A stretch of 64,000 nt of DNA from Stutzerimonas stutzeri TS44 (GCA_000263395.1 AJXE01000012.1:1-64000), one strand, 5' to 3'; shown: positions 43,534 to 52,609, counted from the first letter of the stretch. Translations and numbers: made by a program. Notes: generated by a model from the sequence alone, not told the origin.

Positions 43534-44319
43534 ATGTTCCAGCACCTGCTTCGCGGCACGCTGCTGCTCGGCCTGCTGCTCGGCGCCCAGCCCGGCCAGG
43601 CCGCCATCAGCGATGCCGAAGCCATCAACCGTGCCGGCCAGCAACGCATGCTCAGCCAGCGCATCGCCAGGAGCTACCTGATGATCGGCACCCGGACGCG
43701 TGCCGAACTGGCCCTGGCGCAGCTCGATACCAGCGTCGCCAGTGTCGAGGAAAACAGCCAGCTGCTCGGTGACTACGCGCCCAGCGCCGCGATCCGCGCA
43801 GCCGCCGCCGAGGCCGGGCTGACCTGGCGGCAGCTGCGCGAGCAGGCGCTCGCCACGCCGGACAAGGCGCGCTCGCTGGAGATGCTCAAGCTGGCCGAGC
43901 GCTTCCTCACCCAGAGCGAGACGCTGGCGCTGCGAATCGAACAGCACAACGGCGGCCAGACCGCGCATCTGGTCAACCGCAGCGGCCGGCTGCGCATGCT
44001 CAGCCAGCACATCGCCCTGCTCTACCTGGCGCTGAGCTGGAACCTGCCGGATGCCGAACTGCAGAACAAATTCGATACCGCGGTGGCGGAGTTCGACCAG
44101 GGCCTGGACGAGCTGCACGCGGCCAGGCAGAACACCGAGCAGATCAACGACCTCCTCGAACACATCAGCAACCAGTGGCGCTTCACCCGCGTCGGTTTCC
44201 AGCTGACCCGGAACGGGCGCTACATGCCGACGGTGATCGTCACCAGCGCCGAATCGCTGCTGCAGAAGCTGGAGGCGCTGACCGCCGACTATGCGCAGCT
44301 GGCCCAGGCGGCGCCCTGA
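43534..44319 (+). CDS. Periplasmic PilJ/NarX-type sensor-domain protein
   Basis: 261 residues: signal peptide (about 23 residues, ending GQA-AI), no transmembrane or output domain. It has two copies of the NarX/PilJ P-box motif, INRAGQQRMLSQRIA (about residues 30-44) and VNRSGRLRMLSQHIA (about 149-163). NarX upstream carries the equivalent INTAGSLRM. The position 270 bp after narL and the motif suggest a soluble periplasmic nitrate or nitrite binding protein, but that is inference. AAGGA precedes the ATG by seven bases. The 268-bp gap before it shows no gene. Confidence 0.75.
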   Translation: MFQHLLRGTLLLGLLLGAQPGQAAISDAEAINRAGQQRMLSQRIARSYLMIGTRTRAELALAQLDTSVASVEENSQLLGDYAPSAAIRAAAAEAGLTWRQLREQALATPDKARSLEMLKLAERFLTQSETLALRIEQHNGGQTAHLVNRSGRLRMLSQHIALLYLALSWNLPDAELQNKFDTAVAEFDQGLDELHAARQNTEQINDLLEHISNQWRFTRVGFQLTRNGRYMPTVIVTSAESLLQKLEALTADYAQLAQAAP

Positions 44320-44320
44320 C

Positions 44321-44812
44321 TCAGGGCTCGGGGTCGCCGCGACGGAACGGCTGCGGCGGCTCGTCGACCAGCCGCCGCGTCGGCGGTTCCACCCGCTGCG
44401 CCGGCGCCTCCTCGACGGCCTGCGCCGCCGGCTCGCGCAGCCACCACAGCGCCAGCGCGGCGAGGGCTGCGGCCAGCAGGCGGTAGAGCAACGAGGCCAG
44501 GTCGAAGCCGATCAGCTCGCCGCCATCCAGCGCCTGCGCGCCGAGACGCCCGCCGACCAGCGCTAGCATGGTGATCACCAGCATCGCCAGCGCCGCCCGC
44601 GCACGCTCGGGGCCGCGCATGGCCCAGAACAGGAACAGCGCCAGCCCCAGTTGCAAGCCGCCGTAGTACACCCGCATATGGCTGATCGACGCCGATTCCA
44701 TCAGCAGCATGCCGTTGAGATTGGCCATTTCGTAGGGGCGCAGCCAGTACGCCAGGCTGAGCGCGAGCATGACCAGCGCCTGGATCGCCAGTACCAAACG
44801 GGCAAAACGCAT
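44321..44812 (-). CDS. DUF4345-like integral membrane protein
   Basis: 163 residues with four hydrophobic helices (about 5-25, 45-65, 70-90, 100-125) followed by a Pro/Glu/Arg-rich cytosolic tail (VEEAPAQRVEPPTRRL). HMRVYYGGLQLGLALFLFWA resembles the DUF4345 core. Function unknown. Start at 44812, with AGGAG six bases upstream; the longer frame has no ribosome site. Confidence 0.65.
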   Translation of the reverse strand: MRFARLVLAIQALVMLALSLAYWLRPYEMANLNGMLLMESASISHMRVYYGGLQLGLALFLFWAMRGPERARAALAMLVITMLALVGGRLGAQALDGGELIGFDLASLLYRLLAAALAALALWWLREPAAQAVEEAPAQRVEPPTRRLVDEPPQPFRRGDPEP

Positions 44813-44994
44813 CGAATACTCCTGCTGTGCGACTGGACTCCCGGTCGCCATCGGACCGTTCATCGGACCTTTCGTTCGCCGTGCGGAGCCAGTTGGCGCA
44901 TGCGCGAAGCGCGTCAGCGCCTGGCGTCCGCGTGCAGCTATTCTCTAGGCCAGCCGGTCTGATCTCGATAATCGTCCAACGGAGGAAACACCCC

Positions 44995-45852
44995 ATGCGC
45001 TGGAACCGGGCTCGTCGCAGCGACAACGTAGTGGATGCCAGGGGCCGCCGCGGCATGCGTCTCGGCGGTGGGCTGGGGCTCGGCGGCATCGCCATCGTGG
45101 TGGTGCTCGGCCTGCTTTCCGGCCAGGACCCGTTGCAGATTCTCGGCCAGCTGGCCAGCCAGGGCGGCCCGGCGGTGTCGCAGCAGGGCGAGCGACCCGC
45201 CGGCGACGATCCGCAGGTGGAGTTCGTCCGCGCCGTGCTCGGCGACACCGAGGACACCTGGCGCGCGCTGTTCCAGCAGAGCGGCGCGCAGTACCGCGAC
45301 CCGACCCTGGTGCTGTTTCGCGGCGGAGTGAACTCGGCCTGCGGTTTCGCCAGCTCGGCGGTCGGCCCGTTCTACTGCCCCGGCGACCAGCAGGTCTATC
45401 TCGACCTGCAGTTCTTCGACGACATGGCGCGCCGCTTCGCCGCAGCCGGCGATTTCGCCCAGGCCTACGTGATCGCCCACGAGGTCGGCCATCACGTGCA
45501 GACCCTGCTCGGCGTCTCGCAGCAGATGCAGAACGCCCGCCAGCGCGGTGCAAGGATGGAAGGCGACAACGGCCTGCTGGTGCGCCAGGAGCTGCAGGCC
45601 GACTGCTTCGCCGGCGTCTGGGCCTACCACGCGCAGCAACGCCTGGACTGGCTGGAGCAAGGCGATCTGGAGGAGGCGCTGAACGCCGCCAATGCCATCG
45701 GCGACGACCGCCTGCAGCAGCAGAGTCAGGGCCGCGTGGTGCCCGACGCCTTCACCCACGGCACCTCGGCGCAGCGCGTGCGCTGGTTCCGCGCCGGCTT
45801 CGAGCACGGCGAGCCGGGCCGCTGCGATACGTTCAAGGCGACGCGCCTGTAG
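44995..45852 (+). CDS. YpfJ-family zinc metallopeptidase, membrane-anchored
   Basis: 285 residues: N-terminal cytosolic arginine-rich stretch, one TM helix (about 30-48), then a periplasmic domain with HEVGHH (about 162-167, HExxH with E163) and the downstream QELQADCFAGVWA run giving the third zinc ligand. Family members (neutral zinc metallopeptidase, YpfJ) have no settled substrate. GGAGG precedes the ATG. Confidence 0.88.
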   Translation: MRWNRARRSDNVVDARGRRGMRLGGGLGLGGIAIVVVLGLLSGQDPLQILGQLASQGGPAVSQQGERPAGDDPQVEFVRAVLGDTEDTWRALFQQSGAQYRDPTLVLFRGGVNSACGFASSAVGPFYCPGDQQVYLDLQFFDDMARRFAAAGDFAQAYVIAHEVGHHVQTLLGVSQQMQNARQRGARMEGDNGLLVRQELQADCFAGVWAYHAQQRLDWLEQGDLEEALNAANAIGDDRLQQQSQGRVVPDAFTHGTSAQRVRWFRAGFEHGEPGRCDTFKATRL

Positions 45853-45870
45853 CGCGAACGGCCGGCAGAA

Positions 45871-46473
45871 CTAGCGGCTGGCGCTTTCCAGCAGCGCCTG
45901 CAGCGCGCCGCAGTCGCGTGCGTACAGGTCGGCCAGCTCCGGCCAGGGATTCTCCGGCAGGTTGACCAGCACACCCCGCGCCCCGGCGGCGCGGGCGCAT
46001 TCCAGATCGAAGCGATAGTCGCCGACCATCACCAGCGCGTGCGGCTCGACGCCCCAGCGCGCGGCCAGTTGCAGCAGGCCGCCGGGGTGCGGCTTGGGCG
46101 GCGCCTCGTCGCGGCCGAGGATGTCCTCGACGCGGAAGAAATCGCCCAGGCCGACCGCCTGCAGCGTCACCAGCGCCAGCTCGTGGGCATTGCGGGTGAG
46201 CACGCCGAGGCGGCAGTCGCGCGCGCGCAGCGCCTGCAGCAGCTCGTATGCGCCTGCGGCCGGACGCGCCGCGCAGGCCAGCTCGCGCTCGTGTTCGAGC
46301 AGCCAGGCGCGCTTGGGCGCGGCCTGCTCGGGCGGCAGCGCGGCAAGGTGGTGAAGGATGTCGTCGCTCTCGGGAATCTGCAGCGCGCGGCGAATCGCGA
46401 GGAAGTCATGCACGGCAATGGTCAGGGTGCCGTCCATGTCGAACACCCAGTGGCGCGCGCCGGCGAGGTTCAC
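45871..46473 (-). CDS. HAD-superfamily phosphatase (subfamily IA)
   Basis: 200 residues. Motif I FDMDGTLT (nucleophile D12, D14), motif II VLTRNAHE, motif III around KPHPGGLL, motif IV MVGDYRFDLECARAAG. Cap insertion between motifs I and II is helical. Similar to phosphoglycolate phosphatase-like enzymes but substrate is not readable. The ATG at 46473 overlaps the end of the tesB gene, so the two are co-transcribed. Confidence 0.88.
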   Translation of the reverse strand: MNLAGARHWVFDMDGTLTIAVHDFLAIRRALQIPESDDILHHLAALPPEQAAPKRAWLLEHERELACAARPAAGAYELLQALRARDCRLGVLTRNAHELALVTLQAVGLGDFFRVEDILGRDEAPPKPHPGGLLQLAARWGVEPHALVMVGDYRFDLECARAAGARGVLVNLPENPWPELADLYARDCGALQALLESASR

Positions 46474-47339
46474 ATCCAGTCCTCACGCACGCGGATCAAG
46501 CCTTCCTGCGCCACCGAGGCGACCAGCTGGCCCTGGCGGTTGAAGATGCTGCCACGGGCGAAGCCACGGGCATTGCCGGCCCAGGGGCTGTCGATGGAAT
46601 ACAGCAGCCAGTCGTCGATCTTCACCTCGCGATGGAACCAGATCGCGTGATCGAGGCTGGCCAGCTGGATGAACTTGCTCCACGAGCTGACCCCGTGCGG
46701 CTGCAGCGCGGTGCCGATGAAGCTGAAGTCCGAGGCATAGGCCAGCAGGTACTTGTGCAGCGCCGGGTTGGCCGGCAGCGTGCCGTCGGCGCGGAACCAC
46801 AGGTGGCGCACCGGCTCGAGCGGCTGCGGGTTGGCCGGGTCCTGCACGGTCACCGGGCGGATCTCGATCGGCTTGGGCCGGCGCAGCTTCTCCATCACCC
46901 GCTCGGGCACCAGCGGCGAGAGCCTGTGCAGCAGGTCCCACTCGCTGGACAGCTCGTCCGGGCCGACCACCTCGGGCATCGTCAACTGGTGCTCGTAGCC
47001 GCTCTCGGCGGCCTGGAACGAGGCGATGCCGGTGAAGATGGTCTGGCCCTTCTGGATCGCGCTGATGCGGCGGGTGGAGAAGCTGCCGCCATCACGCACG
47101 CGATCGACGTCGTAGACCACCGGCTGGTGCGAATCACCCGGGCGCAGGAAGTAGCCGTGCAGCGAATGCACCTGACGCTCGGCATCGACCGTCTGGCTGG
47201 TGGCGGAAATCGCCTGGCCCAGTACCTGGCCGCCGAACAGCTGGGGGAATCCGAGGTCCTGGCTGGCGCCACGGAACAGATTCTCCTCGATGCGTTCCAG
47301 CGTCAGCAGGTTGACCAGGGTATCGAGTGTCTGGGTCAT
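46470..47339 (-). CDS. tesB: Acyl-CoA thioesterase II (TesB)
   Basis: 289 residues, double-hotdog enzyme of standard length. Conserved runs: LFRGASQDLGFPQLFGGQVLGQAI, VHSLHGYFLRPGD, and ASLDHAIWFHRE followed by WLLYSIDSPWAGNARGFARG. It hydrolyses medium to long chain acyl-CoA in the cytosol. Divergent from the acyl-ligase cluster on the right, with the BqsR-like box in the gap. Confidence 0.95.
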   Translation of the reverse strand: MTQTLDTLVNLLTLERIEENLFRGASQDLGFPQLFGGQVLGQAISATSQTVDAERQVHSLHGYFLRPGDSHQPVVYDVDRVRDGGSFSTRRISAIQKGQTIFTGIASFQAAESGYEHQLTMPEVVGPDELSSEWDLLHRLSPLVPERVMEKLRRPKPIEIRPVTVQDPANPQPLEPVRHLWFRADGTLPANPALHKYLLAYASDFSFIGTALQPHGVSSWSKFIQLASLDHAIWFHREVKIDDWLLYSIDSPWAGNARGFARGSIFNRQGQLVASVAQEGLIRVREDWM

Positions 47340-47540
47340 GGCGGCATCCTTGGGCAGGGGCGGTGCGGGCGAGCGATATTACGGAATCCGCCCTCATCGC
47401 TCCAGTAATAGTCGAGAACTGCGCCAATCGCGGCCCGCCGACGCGACGCGCCCGGACCTGCCAGTCGTCCTGGCGGCAGAAGCCGTGGAACAGGCTGGGG
47501 CGCCGGCATAAGACCCCGCGCGCCGCCCGGATGACGGGGC

Positions 47541-47572
47541 TTAAGACAGCCTTAAGTTTGCCGCCGAAGAAT
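47541..47572 (+). promoter_or_regulatory. Perfect TTAAG-N6-TTAAG box and promoter of the diiron-oxidase operon
   Basis: TTAAG at 47541-47545 and 47552-47556, then AAGAAT (47567-47572) ten bases on as -10. This equals the published BqsR box and also reads as CTTAAG-N5-CTTAAG, the PmrA-type form. It sits 46 bp before the first gene of a cluster whose last two genes encode a PmrAB/QseBC-type system. No gene was seen in the rest of 47340-47602. Confidence 0.75.
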
Positions 47573-47602
47573 CAGCCCCAGATTCCTAACCGAGGTTCCC
47601 CG

Positions 47603-48292
47603 ATGGAACTGCCCTGGGTTGATCACACCGAGGTACTGGCGCGCATCGGCCGCGAGCCGGCGCTGAGCCTGCAACTGGCGCAAGCCGATGCCGGCGAGCG
47701 GCGCGCCGCGCTGGAAAGTTTCATTCGTCAGCGTTTCGCCGAGCACTACGGCGCACGCGTGCAGCACTTCATGCCCTGCCTGCTCGGCCTGCATGGCGAA
47801 CACGGCGAGGTGCAGGGCGCGGTCGGCCTGCGCAGCGCGCGACGCCGGCCGCTGTTTCTCGAACGCTATCTGGACGAGCCCATCGAGCAGGCGGTGAGCC
47901 AGCGCTGCGGGCGTGCGGTGCCGCGTGAGGAGATCGTCGAGGTCGGCAATCTGGCCGCCTTCGGCAATGCCTCGGCGCGCCTGCTGATCGTCGCGCTGAC
48001 CGACCTCTTGGTCGCCCAGGGTTTTCGCTGGGTGGTGTTCACCGGCACGCCGGCGCTGCTCAACAGCTTCCAGCGCCTGGCGCTCGATCCGCTGGCGCTC
48101 GGCCTGGCCGATCCGGCGCGCATGGGCGAAGAGCTGGCCGACTGGGGCAGCTACTACGCCTGCCGGCCGCAGCTGATGGCCGGCGAGATTCTGCCCGGCC
48201 ACCAGCGCCTGACGCAGCTGGGCGTGTACGCACGGCTCGGCTACCAGCCGCTGTTCGATGCCAGCGAGGTGCCGCATGCAGCCTGCAGCTGA
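47603..48292 (+). CDS. Thermostable hemolysin-family protein (acyltransferase-like fold)
   Basis: 229 residues, no signal peptide. Resembles the thermostable hemolysin family (LESFIRQRFAEHYGARVQHFMPCLLGL, EVGNLAAFGNASARLLIVAL, WVVFTGTPALLNSFQRL). Despite the name these proteins are GNAT-related and are often beside acyl-CoA ligases, so an acyl-transfer role is more likely than lysis (inference). Start at 47603 (MELPWVDH); the longer upstream frame would cross the promoter. Overlaps the next gene by 17 bases. Confidence 0.7.
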   Translation: MELPWVDHTEVLARIGREPALSLQLAQADAGERRAALESFIRQRFAEHYGARVQHFMPCLLGLHGEHGEVQGAVGLRSARRRPLFLERYLDEPIEQAVSQRCGRAVPREEIVEVGNLAAFGNASARLLIVALTDLLVAQGFRWVVFTGTPALLNSFQRLALDPLALGLADPARMGEELADWGSYYACRPQLMAGEILPGHQRLTQLGVYARLGYQPLFDASEVPHAACS

Positions 48293-49721
48293 ACGCTTCT
48301 TCCGGGCGCTCGACCAGCACAGCGGCATCGCCCTCAGCGAGGGCCCGCGCCAGCTGAGCTATGCCGAACTACGCCACGAGGTCGGCGCGCGCGCCGGCCA
48401 GCTGGAACAGCTCGGCGTGCAGCGCGTCGCCCTGGCGCTGGACAACGGTCTGGAGTGGGCGCTGTGGGACCTGGCGCTGCTGCATGCCGGTCTGGTCTGC
48501 GTGCCGCTGCCGGGGTTCTTTTCCCCGGCGCAGCAGGAGCATGTGCTGAACCATGCCGGCATCGACTGCCTGATCGGCGCCGCCAGCCCGCTCAGCGAGC
48601 GCTGCGGCTTCCGCCCGACCGCCGCCGGCCTGCTGCAGCGCGAGCCGCAGACGGTCACGCCGGTGCCGGCCGGCACGCTGAAGCTCACCTACACCTCCGG
48701 CACCACCGGCCAGCCCAAGGGCGTGTGCCTGGATGCCCACGCGCAGCTGGCAGTGGCCGAGAGCCTGTGGCAGGCCAGCCTGCCCTGTGAGGTGCGCCAG
48801 CATCTGTGCGTACTGCCGCTGGCGACCCTGCTGGAAAACATCGCCGGACTGTATGCGCCGCTGCTGGCCGGTGCGCGGGTCGAGCTGCGACCGCTGGCGG
48901 AGATAGGCTTCAGCGGCGCGGCGGGCTTCGAGCTGCCGCGCCTGCTCGCCACGCTGCAGGCCAGCCAGCCGCACAGCCTGATCCTGCTGCCGCAACTGCT
49001 GCTGGCGCTGGTCAGCGCCGCCGAGCAAGGCGTGCCGCTGCCCGCATCGCTGCGCTTCATCGCGGTCGGTGGCGGCCGCGTGGCGCCGCAGCTGCTGGAA
49101 CGCGCCGAGCGACTCGGCCTGCCGGTATTCGAGGGCTATGGCCTGTCCGAATGCGCCTCGGTGGTCTGTCTGAACACGCCCGAGGCGCGGCGCATCGGCA
49201 CCGTCGGCCGGCCGTTGCCGCACGTCGAGCTGCGCCTGGCCGACGACGGCGAGGTGCTGGTGCGCGGCCCGCACATGCTCGGTTACCTCGGCGAGCCGCC
49301 GCTCACGGGCGACTGGCTGGCGACCGGCGACCTCGGCCACTTCGAGGACGGCTTCCTGGTCCTGCACGGGCGCAAGAAGCATCAGTTCGTCACCGCCTAC
49401 GGGCGCAACGTCAACCCGGAGTGGGTCGAGGCCGAGCTGGTGCAGCAGGCGCCCATCGCCCAGGCCTGGCTGCATGGCGAGGCACTGGCGCAGAACGTCG
49501 CCGTGCTGGTGCCACGACGCGCCGAGCTGAGCGACGCCGAGCTGCAGGCGGCGGTCGAGCGGGTCAACGCCGGCCTGCCGGACTACGCCCGCGTGCACCA
49601 CTGGCTGCGCGCCGCCGAACCCTTCAGCGCCGGCAACGGCCTGGCCACCGCCAACGGCCGGCTGCGCCGCGATGCCCTGCTCAGTCATTACCAGGCGGCC
49701 GTTGCCGCCGTTCTTTCCTGA
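48276..49721 (+). CDS. AMP-dependent acyl synthetase/ligase
   Basis: 481 residues. P-loop LTYTSGTTGQPKGVCLD (about 136-152), EGYGLSECASVVCLN, TGDLGHFEDGFLVLHGRKKHQFVTAYGRNVNPEWVE, all standard for the ANL superfamily; the C-terminal Lys domain is short. Activates a carboxylic acid, probably fatty, as adenylate then CoA ester. Start at 48276 with GAGGT; shorter than housekeeping FadD (about 560), so likely specialised. Located between the hemolysin-like and diiron oxidase genes. Confidence 0.88.
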   Translation: MQPAAERFFRALDQHSGIALSEGPRQLSYAELRHEVGARAGQLEQLGVQRVALALDNGLEWALWDLALLHAGLVCVPLPGFFSPAQQEHVLNHAGIDCLIGAASPLSERCGFRPTAAGLLQREPQTVTPVPAGTLKLTYTSGTTGQPKGVCLDAHAQLAVAESLWQASLPCEVRQHLCVLPLATLLENIAGLYAPLLAGARVELRPLAEIGFSGAAGFELPRLLATLQASQPHSLILLPQLLLALVSAAEQGVPLPASLRFIAVGGGRVAPQLLERAERLGLPVFEGYGLSECASVVCLNTPEARRIGTVGRPLPHVELRLADDGEVLVRGPHMLGYLGEPPLTGDWLATGDLGHFEDGFLVLHGRKKHQFVTAYGRNVNPEWVEAELVQQAPIAQAWLHGEALAQNVAVLVPRRAELSDAELQAAVERVNAGLPDYARVHHWLRAAEPFSAGNGLATANGRLRRDALLSHYQAAVAAVLS

Positions 49722-49749
49722 CTTCCTCTTCCGATCGCGAGGTACGCCC

Positions 49750-50421
49750 ATGGACTTCTTCGACCACCTGCAACACCAGACCAGTGCCGAACGCGAATAC
49801 CTGCTCGGCGCGCCGATCATCCATGCCGCGCTCGCTGGCACGGCGACCCGCGAGCAGTACATCGCCTTCCTCACCCAGGCCTACCACCACGTCAAGCACA
49901 CCGTGCCGCTGTTGATGGCCTGCGGCGCGCGCCTGCCGGAACGGCTGGAGTGGCTGCGCGAGGCGATCGCCGAGTACATCGAGGAAGAGATCGGCCACCA
50001 GGAATGGATCCTCAACGACATCCGCGCCTGCGGCGGCGATGCCGAGGCGGTGCGCCACGGCCAGCCAGCGCTGCCCACCGAGCTGATGGTCGCCTACGTC
50101 TATGACCGCATCGCCCGGCACAACCCGGCGAGCTTCTTCGGCATGGTCAACGTGCTCGAAGGCACCAGCATCGCCCTCGCCACCCAGGCCGCTGGCGTGC
50201 TGCAGGCCAAGCTCGGGCTGCCGGCCAAGGCCTTCAGCTACCTGACCTCGCACGGCAGCCTGGACCTGGAGCACATCGAGTTCTTCAAGCGGCTGATGAA
50301 CCGTCTCGACGACGAGGATGACAAGGCCGCGGTGGTGCACACCGCGCGCGTGGTCTATCGCCTCTACGGCGACATCTTCCGCAGCCTGACCACCACGGAG
50401 CCCGGCCATGCAACTGCGTGA
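49750..50421 (+). CDS. Heme-oxygenase-like diiron oxidase (HDO) family protein
   Basis: 223 residues, all-helical. It has the HDO core H168-x3-D172-x2-H175 and upstream ligands E79/H83 (EEEIGH) and E137 (NVLEG), matching the six-ligand pattern of CADD and SznF in order and approximate spacing. Known HDOs oxidise fatty acids (UndA), amino acids or their own residues. Its neighbour, an acyl ligase, favours an acyl substrate. The stop overlaps the next gene by 14 bases. Also annotated as 'iron-containing redox enzyme' or TenA-like. Confidence 0.8.
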   Translation: MDFFDHLQHQTSAEREYLLGAPIIHAALAGTATREQYIAFLTQAYHHVKHTVPLLMACGARLPERLEWLREAIAEYIEEEIGHQEWILNDIRACGGDAEAVRHGQPALPTELMVAYVYDRIARHNPASFFGMVNVLEGTSIALATQAAGVLQAKLGLPAKAFSYLTSHGSLDLEHIEFFKRLMNRLDDEDDKAAVVHTARVVYRLYGDIFRSLTTTEPGHATA

Positions 50422-51241
50422 CGCGCGCATCCTGCTCACCGGCGCCAGTGGCGGCATCGGCCAGGTGCTGGTCGAGCGGCTCTGCGCCGGCGGCGCGCAG
50501 GTGCTGCTGGTCGGTCGCGACAGCCTGGCGCTGGAGACGCTGGCCCAGCGCTACCCGGGGCAGGTCAGCCTGGTCTGTGCGGACCTCGCTCAGCGCAGCG
50601 GCCGGCATCTGGTGCTGGATGCGGCGCGGCGTTTCGGCGGCCTCAACTGCGTGATCAACGCCGCCGGGATCAACCAGTTCAGCCTGCTCGAACAGCAGGA
50701 TGAGGACGCCATCGCCCGGCTGATCGGCGTCAACGTCACCGCCACGCTGCAGCTGACCCACCTGCTGCTGCCGCTGCTGCGCCAGCAATCGCAGGCGCTA
50801 CTGGTCAATCTCGGCTCGACCTTCGGCTCCATCGGCTACCCGGGCTTCGCCGCCTACTGCGCCAGCAAGTTCGCCCTGCGCGGTTTCTCCGAGGCGCTGC
50901 GCCGCGAGCTGGCCGACAGTCACGTCAAGGTGCTCTACATCGCCCCGCGCGCCACCCGCACGGCAATGAACAGCGCCGACGTGGTGGCGATGAACGATGC
51001 GCTGAAGGTCGGCATGGACGACCCGCAGGCCGTGGCGCGGCAGATCGTCCGCGCCATCGTCGCCGAACGCGAGGAGCTGTACCTCGGCTGGCCGGAAAAG
51101 CTCTTCGTGCGCCTCAACAGCCTGCTGCCGCGCATGGTCGACCAGGCGCTGCGCAAGCAGTTGCCGGTGATCAAGCGCTTCGCCCACGGCGCGCCCGCGA
51201 CCGCCCCCAATCCCCCCACCTCAAGCGGAGAAAAGCCATGA
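50408..51241 (+). CDS. Short-chain dehydrogenase/reductase
   Basis: 277 residues. TGASGGIG (11-18) nucleotide-binding motif, NAAG at about 86-89, catalytic Ser in GSTFGSIGYPGF and YCASK (YxxxK). The extended C-terminal helix region (GWPEKLFVRLNSLLPRMVDQAL) is like membrane-associated fatty-metabolite SDRs. Substrate unknown; probably acts with the diiron oxidase and ligase of the same operon. Confidence 0.88.
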   Translation: MQLRDARILLTGASGGIGQVLVERLCAGGAQVLLVGRDSLALETLAQRYPGQVSLVCADLAQRSGRHLVLDAARRFGGLNCVINAAGINQFSLLEQQDEDAIARLIGVNVTATLQLTHLLLPLLRQQSQALLVNLGSTFGSIGYPGFAAYCASKFALRGFSEALRRELADSHVKVLYIAPRATRTAMNSADVVAMNDALKVGMDDPQAVARQIVRAIVAEREELYLGWPEKLFVRLNSLLPRMVDQALRKQLPVIKRFAHGAPATAPNPPTSSGEKP

Positions 51242-51888
51242 AACGTCTGCTCGGTCTTTGCAGCGTCCTGCTGGCGCTGGCCAGCCAACCCTCCTTCGCC
51301 CTCAGCGCGGCCGGCGAATCGTCGCTGCAGCAGGTCCAGACGCGCTGGGCGGAGATCAACTACCAGCTGCCCGCGGCGCAGCGCGAAGCAGCCTTCGCCA
51401 AGCTCGCCGCGGAAGCCGAACGTGCGGTAGCCGGCGAACCGCAGGCCGCCGAACTGCATATCTGGCACGGCATCGTGCTCAGCACCTGGGCCGGCGCCAA
51501 GGGCGGGCTTGGCGCGCTGGGCCTGGTCAAGCAGGCCAAGGCGGAACTGGAAAAAGCCATCGAGCTCGACGCACAGGCGCTCGACGGTTCGGCCTATACC
51601 AGCCTGGCCAGCCTCTACTACCAGGTGCCCGGCTGGCCGATCGGCTTCGGTGACGAGGACAAGGCCGAGGCGCTGTTCCGGCAGGCGCTGGCGCTGAACC
51701 CGAACGGTATCGACCCGAACTACTTCCACGGCGATTTCCTGCTGCGCCAAAAGCGCTATGGCGAAGCGCGTGCCGCACTGGAGAAGGCACTCGCCGCGCC
51801 GGCCCGCCCTGGTCGTGAGGTTGCCGATGCCGGCCGCCGCGACGAAGCCCGCGCGCTGCTTGCGCAGGTCAAGGAAAAGCTGGAATAA
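51238..51888 (+). CDS. Periplasmic TPR-like protein
   Basis: 216 residues: signal peptide ending SFA-LS (about residue 21), then TPR-type helices (LELEKAIELDAQALDGSAYTSLASLYY and EALFRQALALNPNGIDPNYFHGDFLLR split over two). Likely a protein-binding or scaffold partner in the periplasm, with no enzymatic motif. The start overlaps the SDR stop (ATGA), so it belongs to the same unit. Confidence 0.75.
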   Translation: MKRLLGLCSVLLALASQPSFALSAAGESSLQQVQTRWAEINYQLPAAQREAAFAKLAAEAERAVAGEPQAAELHIWHGIVLSTWAGAKGGLGALGLVKQAKAELEKAIELDAQALDGSAYTSLASLYYQVPGWPIGFGDEDKAEALFRQALALNPNGIDPNYFHGDFLLRQKRYGEARAALEKALAAPARPGREVADAGRRDEARALLAQVKEKLE

Positions 51889-51949
51889 CCGGGTGCGGCG
51901 GCGTTGAATGCACTGCAACGCCGCGCCCCTTCAAGACGACAGGAACGAC

Positions 51950-52609
51950 ATGCGCATTCTGCTGGTGGAAGACGATCGCGCCCTCGGCGAGGGCATCCGC
52001 ACCGCGCTCAAGCCCGAGGGCTACACCGTCGACTGGCTGCAGGACGGCGCCAGCGCGCTGCATGCGCTGAGCTTTGAGAGCTTCGAGCTGGCCATCCTCG
52101 ACCTCGGTCTGCCGCGGCTCGACGGCCTGGAAGTGCTCAAACGCCTGCGCGCCGCGGGCAACCCGGTGCCGGTGCTGGTGCTCACCGCGCGCGACGCCAC
52201 CGGCGACCGCATCGCCGGGCTGGACGCCGGCGCCGACGACTACCTGGTCAAACCATTCGACGTCGCCGAACTCAAGGCGCGCCTGCGCGCCCTGCTCCGG
52301 CGCAGCTTCAACCGCCCGGAACCGACCCTGGAATACCGCGGCATCCAGCTCGATCCGGTCAACCAGCAGGTCAGCTACCAGGGCGCGCCGGTCAGCCTGC
52401 CGCGCAAGGAATTCGTCCTGCTGCACGAACTGCTCGCCCAGCCCGGCCGCGTGCTGACCCGTGATCGCCTGCAACAGGCGCTCTACGGCTGGGACGAGGA
52501 CATCGAAAGCAATGCGCTGGAGGTGCATATCCACCACCTGCGCAAGAAGTTCTTCCCCGAGCTGATCCGCACCGTGCGCGGCGTCGGCTATCTGGTGGAC
52601 AAATGCTGA
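51950..52609 (+). CDS. OmpR-family response regulator (PmrA/QseB-like)
   Basis: 219 residues; phosphorylation site D51 (LAILDLGLPR), acidic E7/D8, K in VKPFD; winged-helix DNA-binding half with ESNALEVHIHHLRKKF and RGVGYLV. About as similar in layout to the bqsR product upstream as expected for two members of the PmrA/QseB group, which bind TTAAG-type direct repeats. Probably controls this operon through the box at 47541. Start at 51950; overlaps the kinase gene. Confidence 0.88.
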   Translation: MRILLVEDDRALGEGIRTALKPEGYTVDWLQDGASALHALSFESFELAILDLGLPRLDGLEVLKRLRAAGNPVPVLVLTARDATGDRIAGLDAGADDYLVKPFDVAELKARLRALLRRSFNRPEPTLEYRGIQLDPVNQQVSYQGAPVSLPRKEFVLLHELLAQPGRVLTRDRLQQALYGWDEDIESNALEVHIHHLRKKFFPELIRTVRGVGYLVDKC

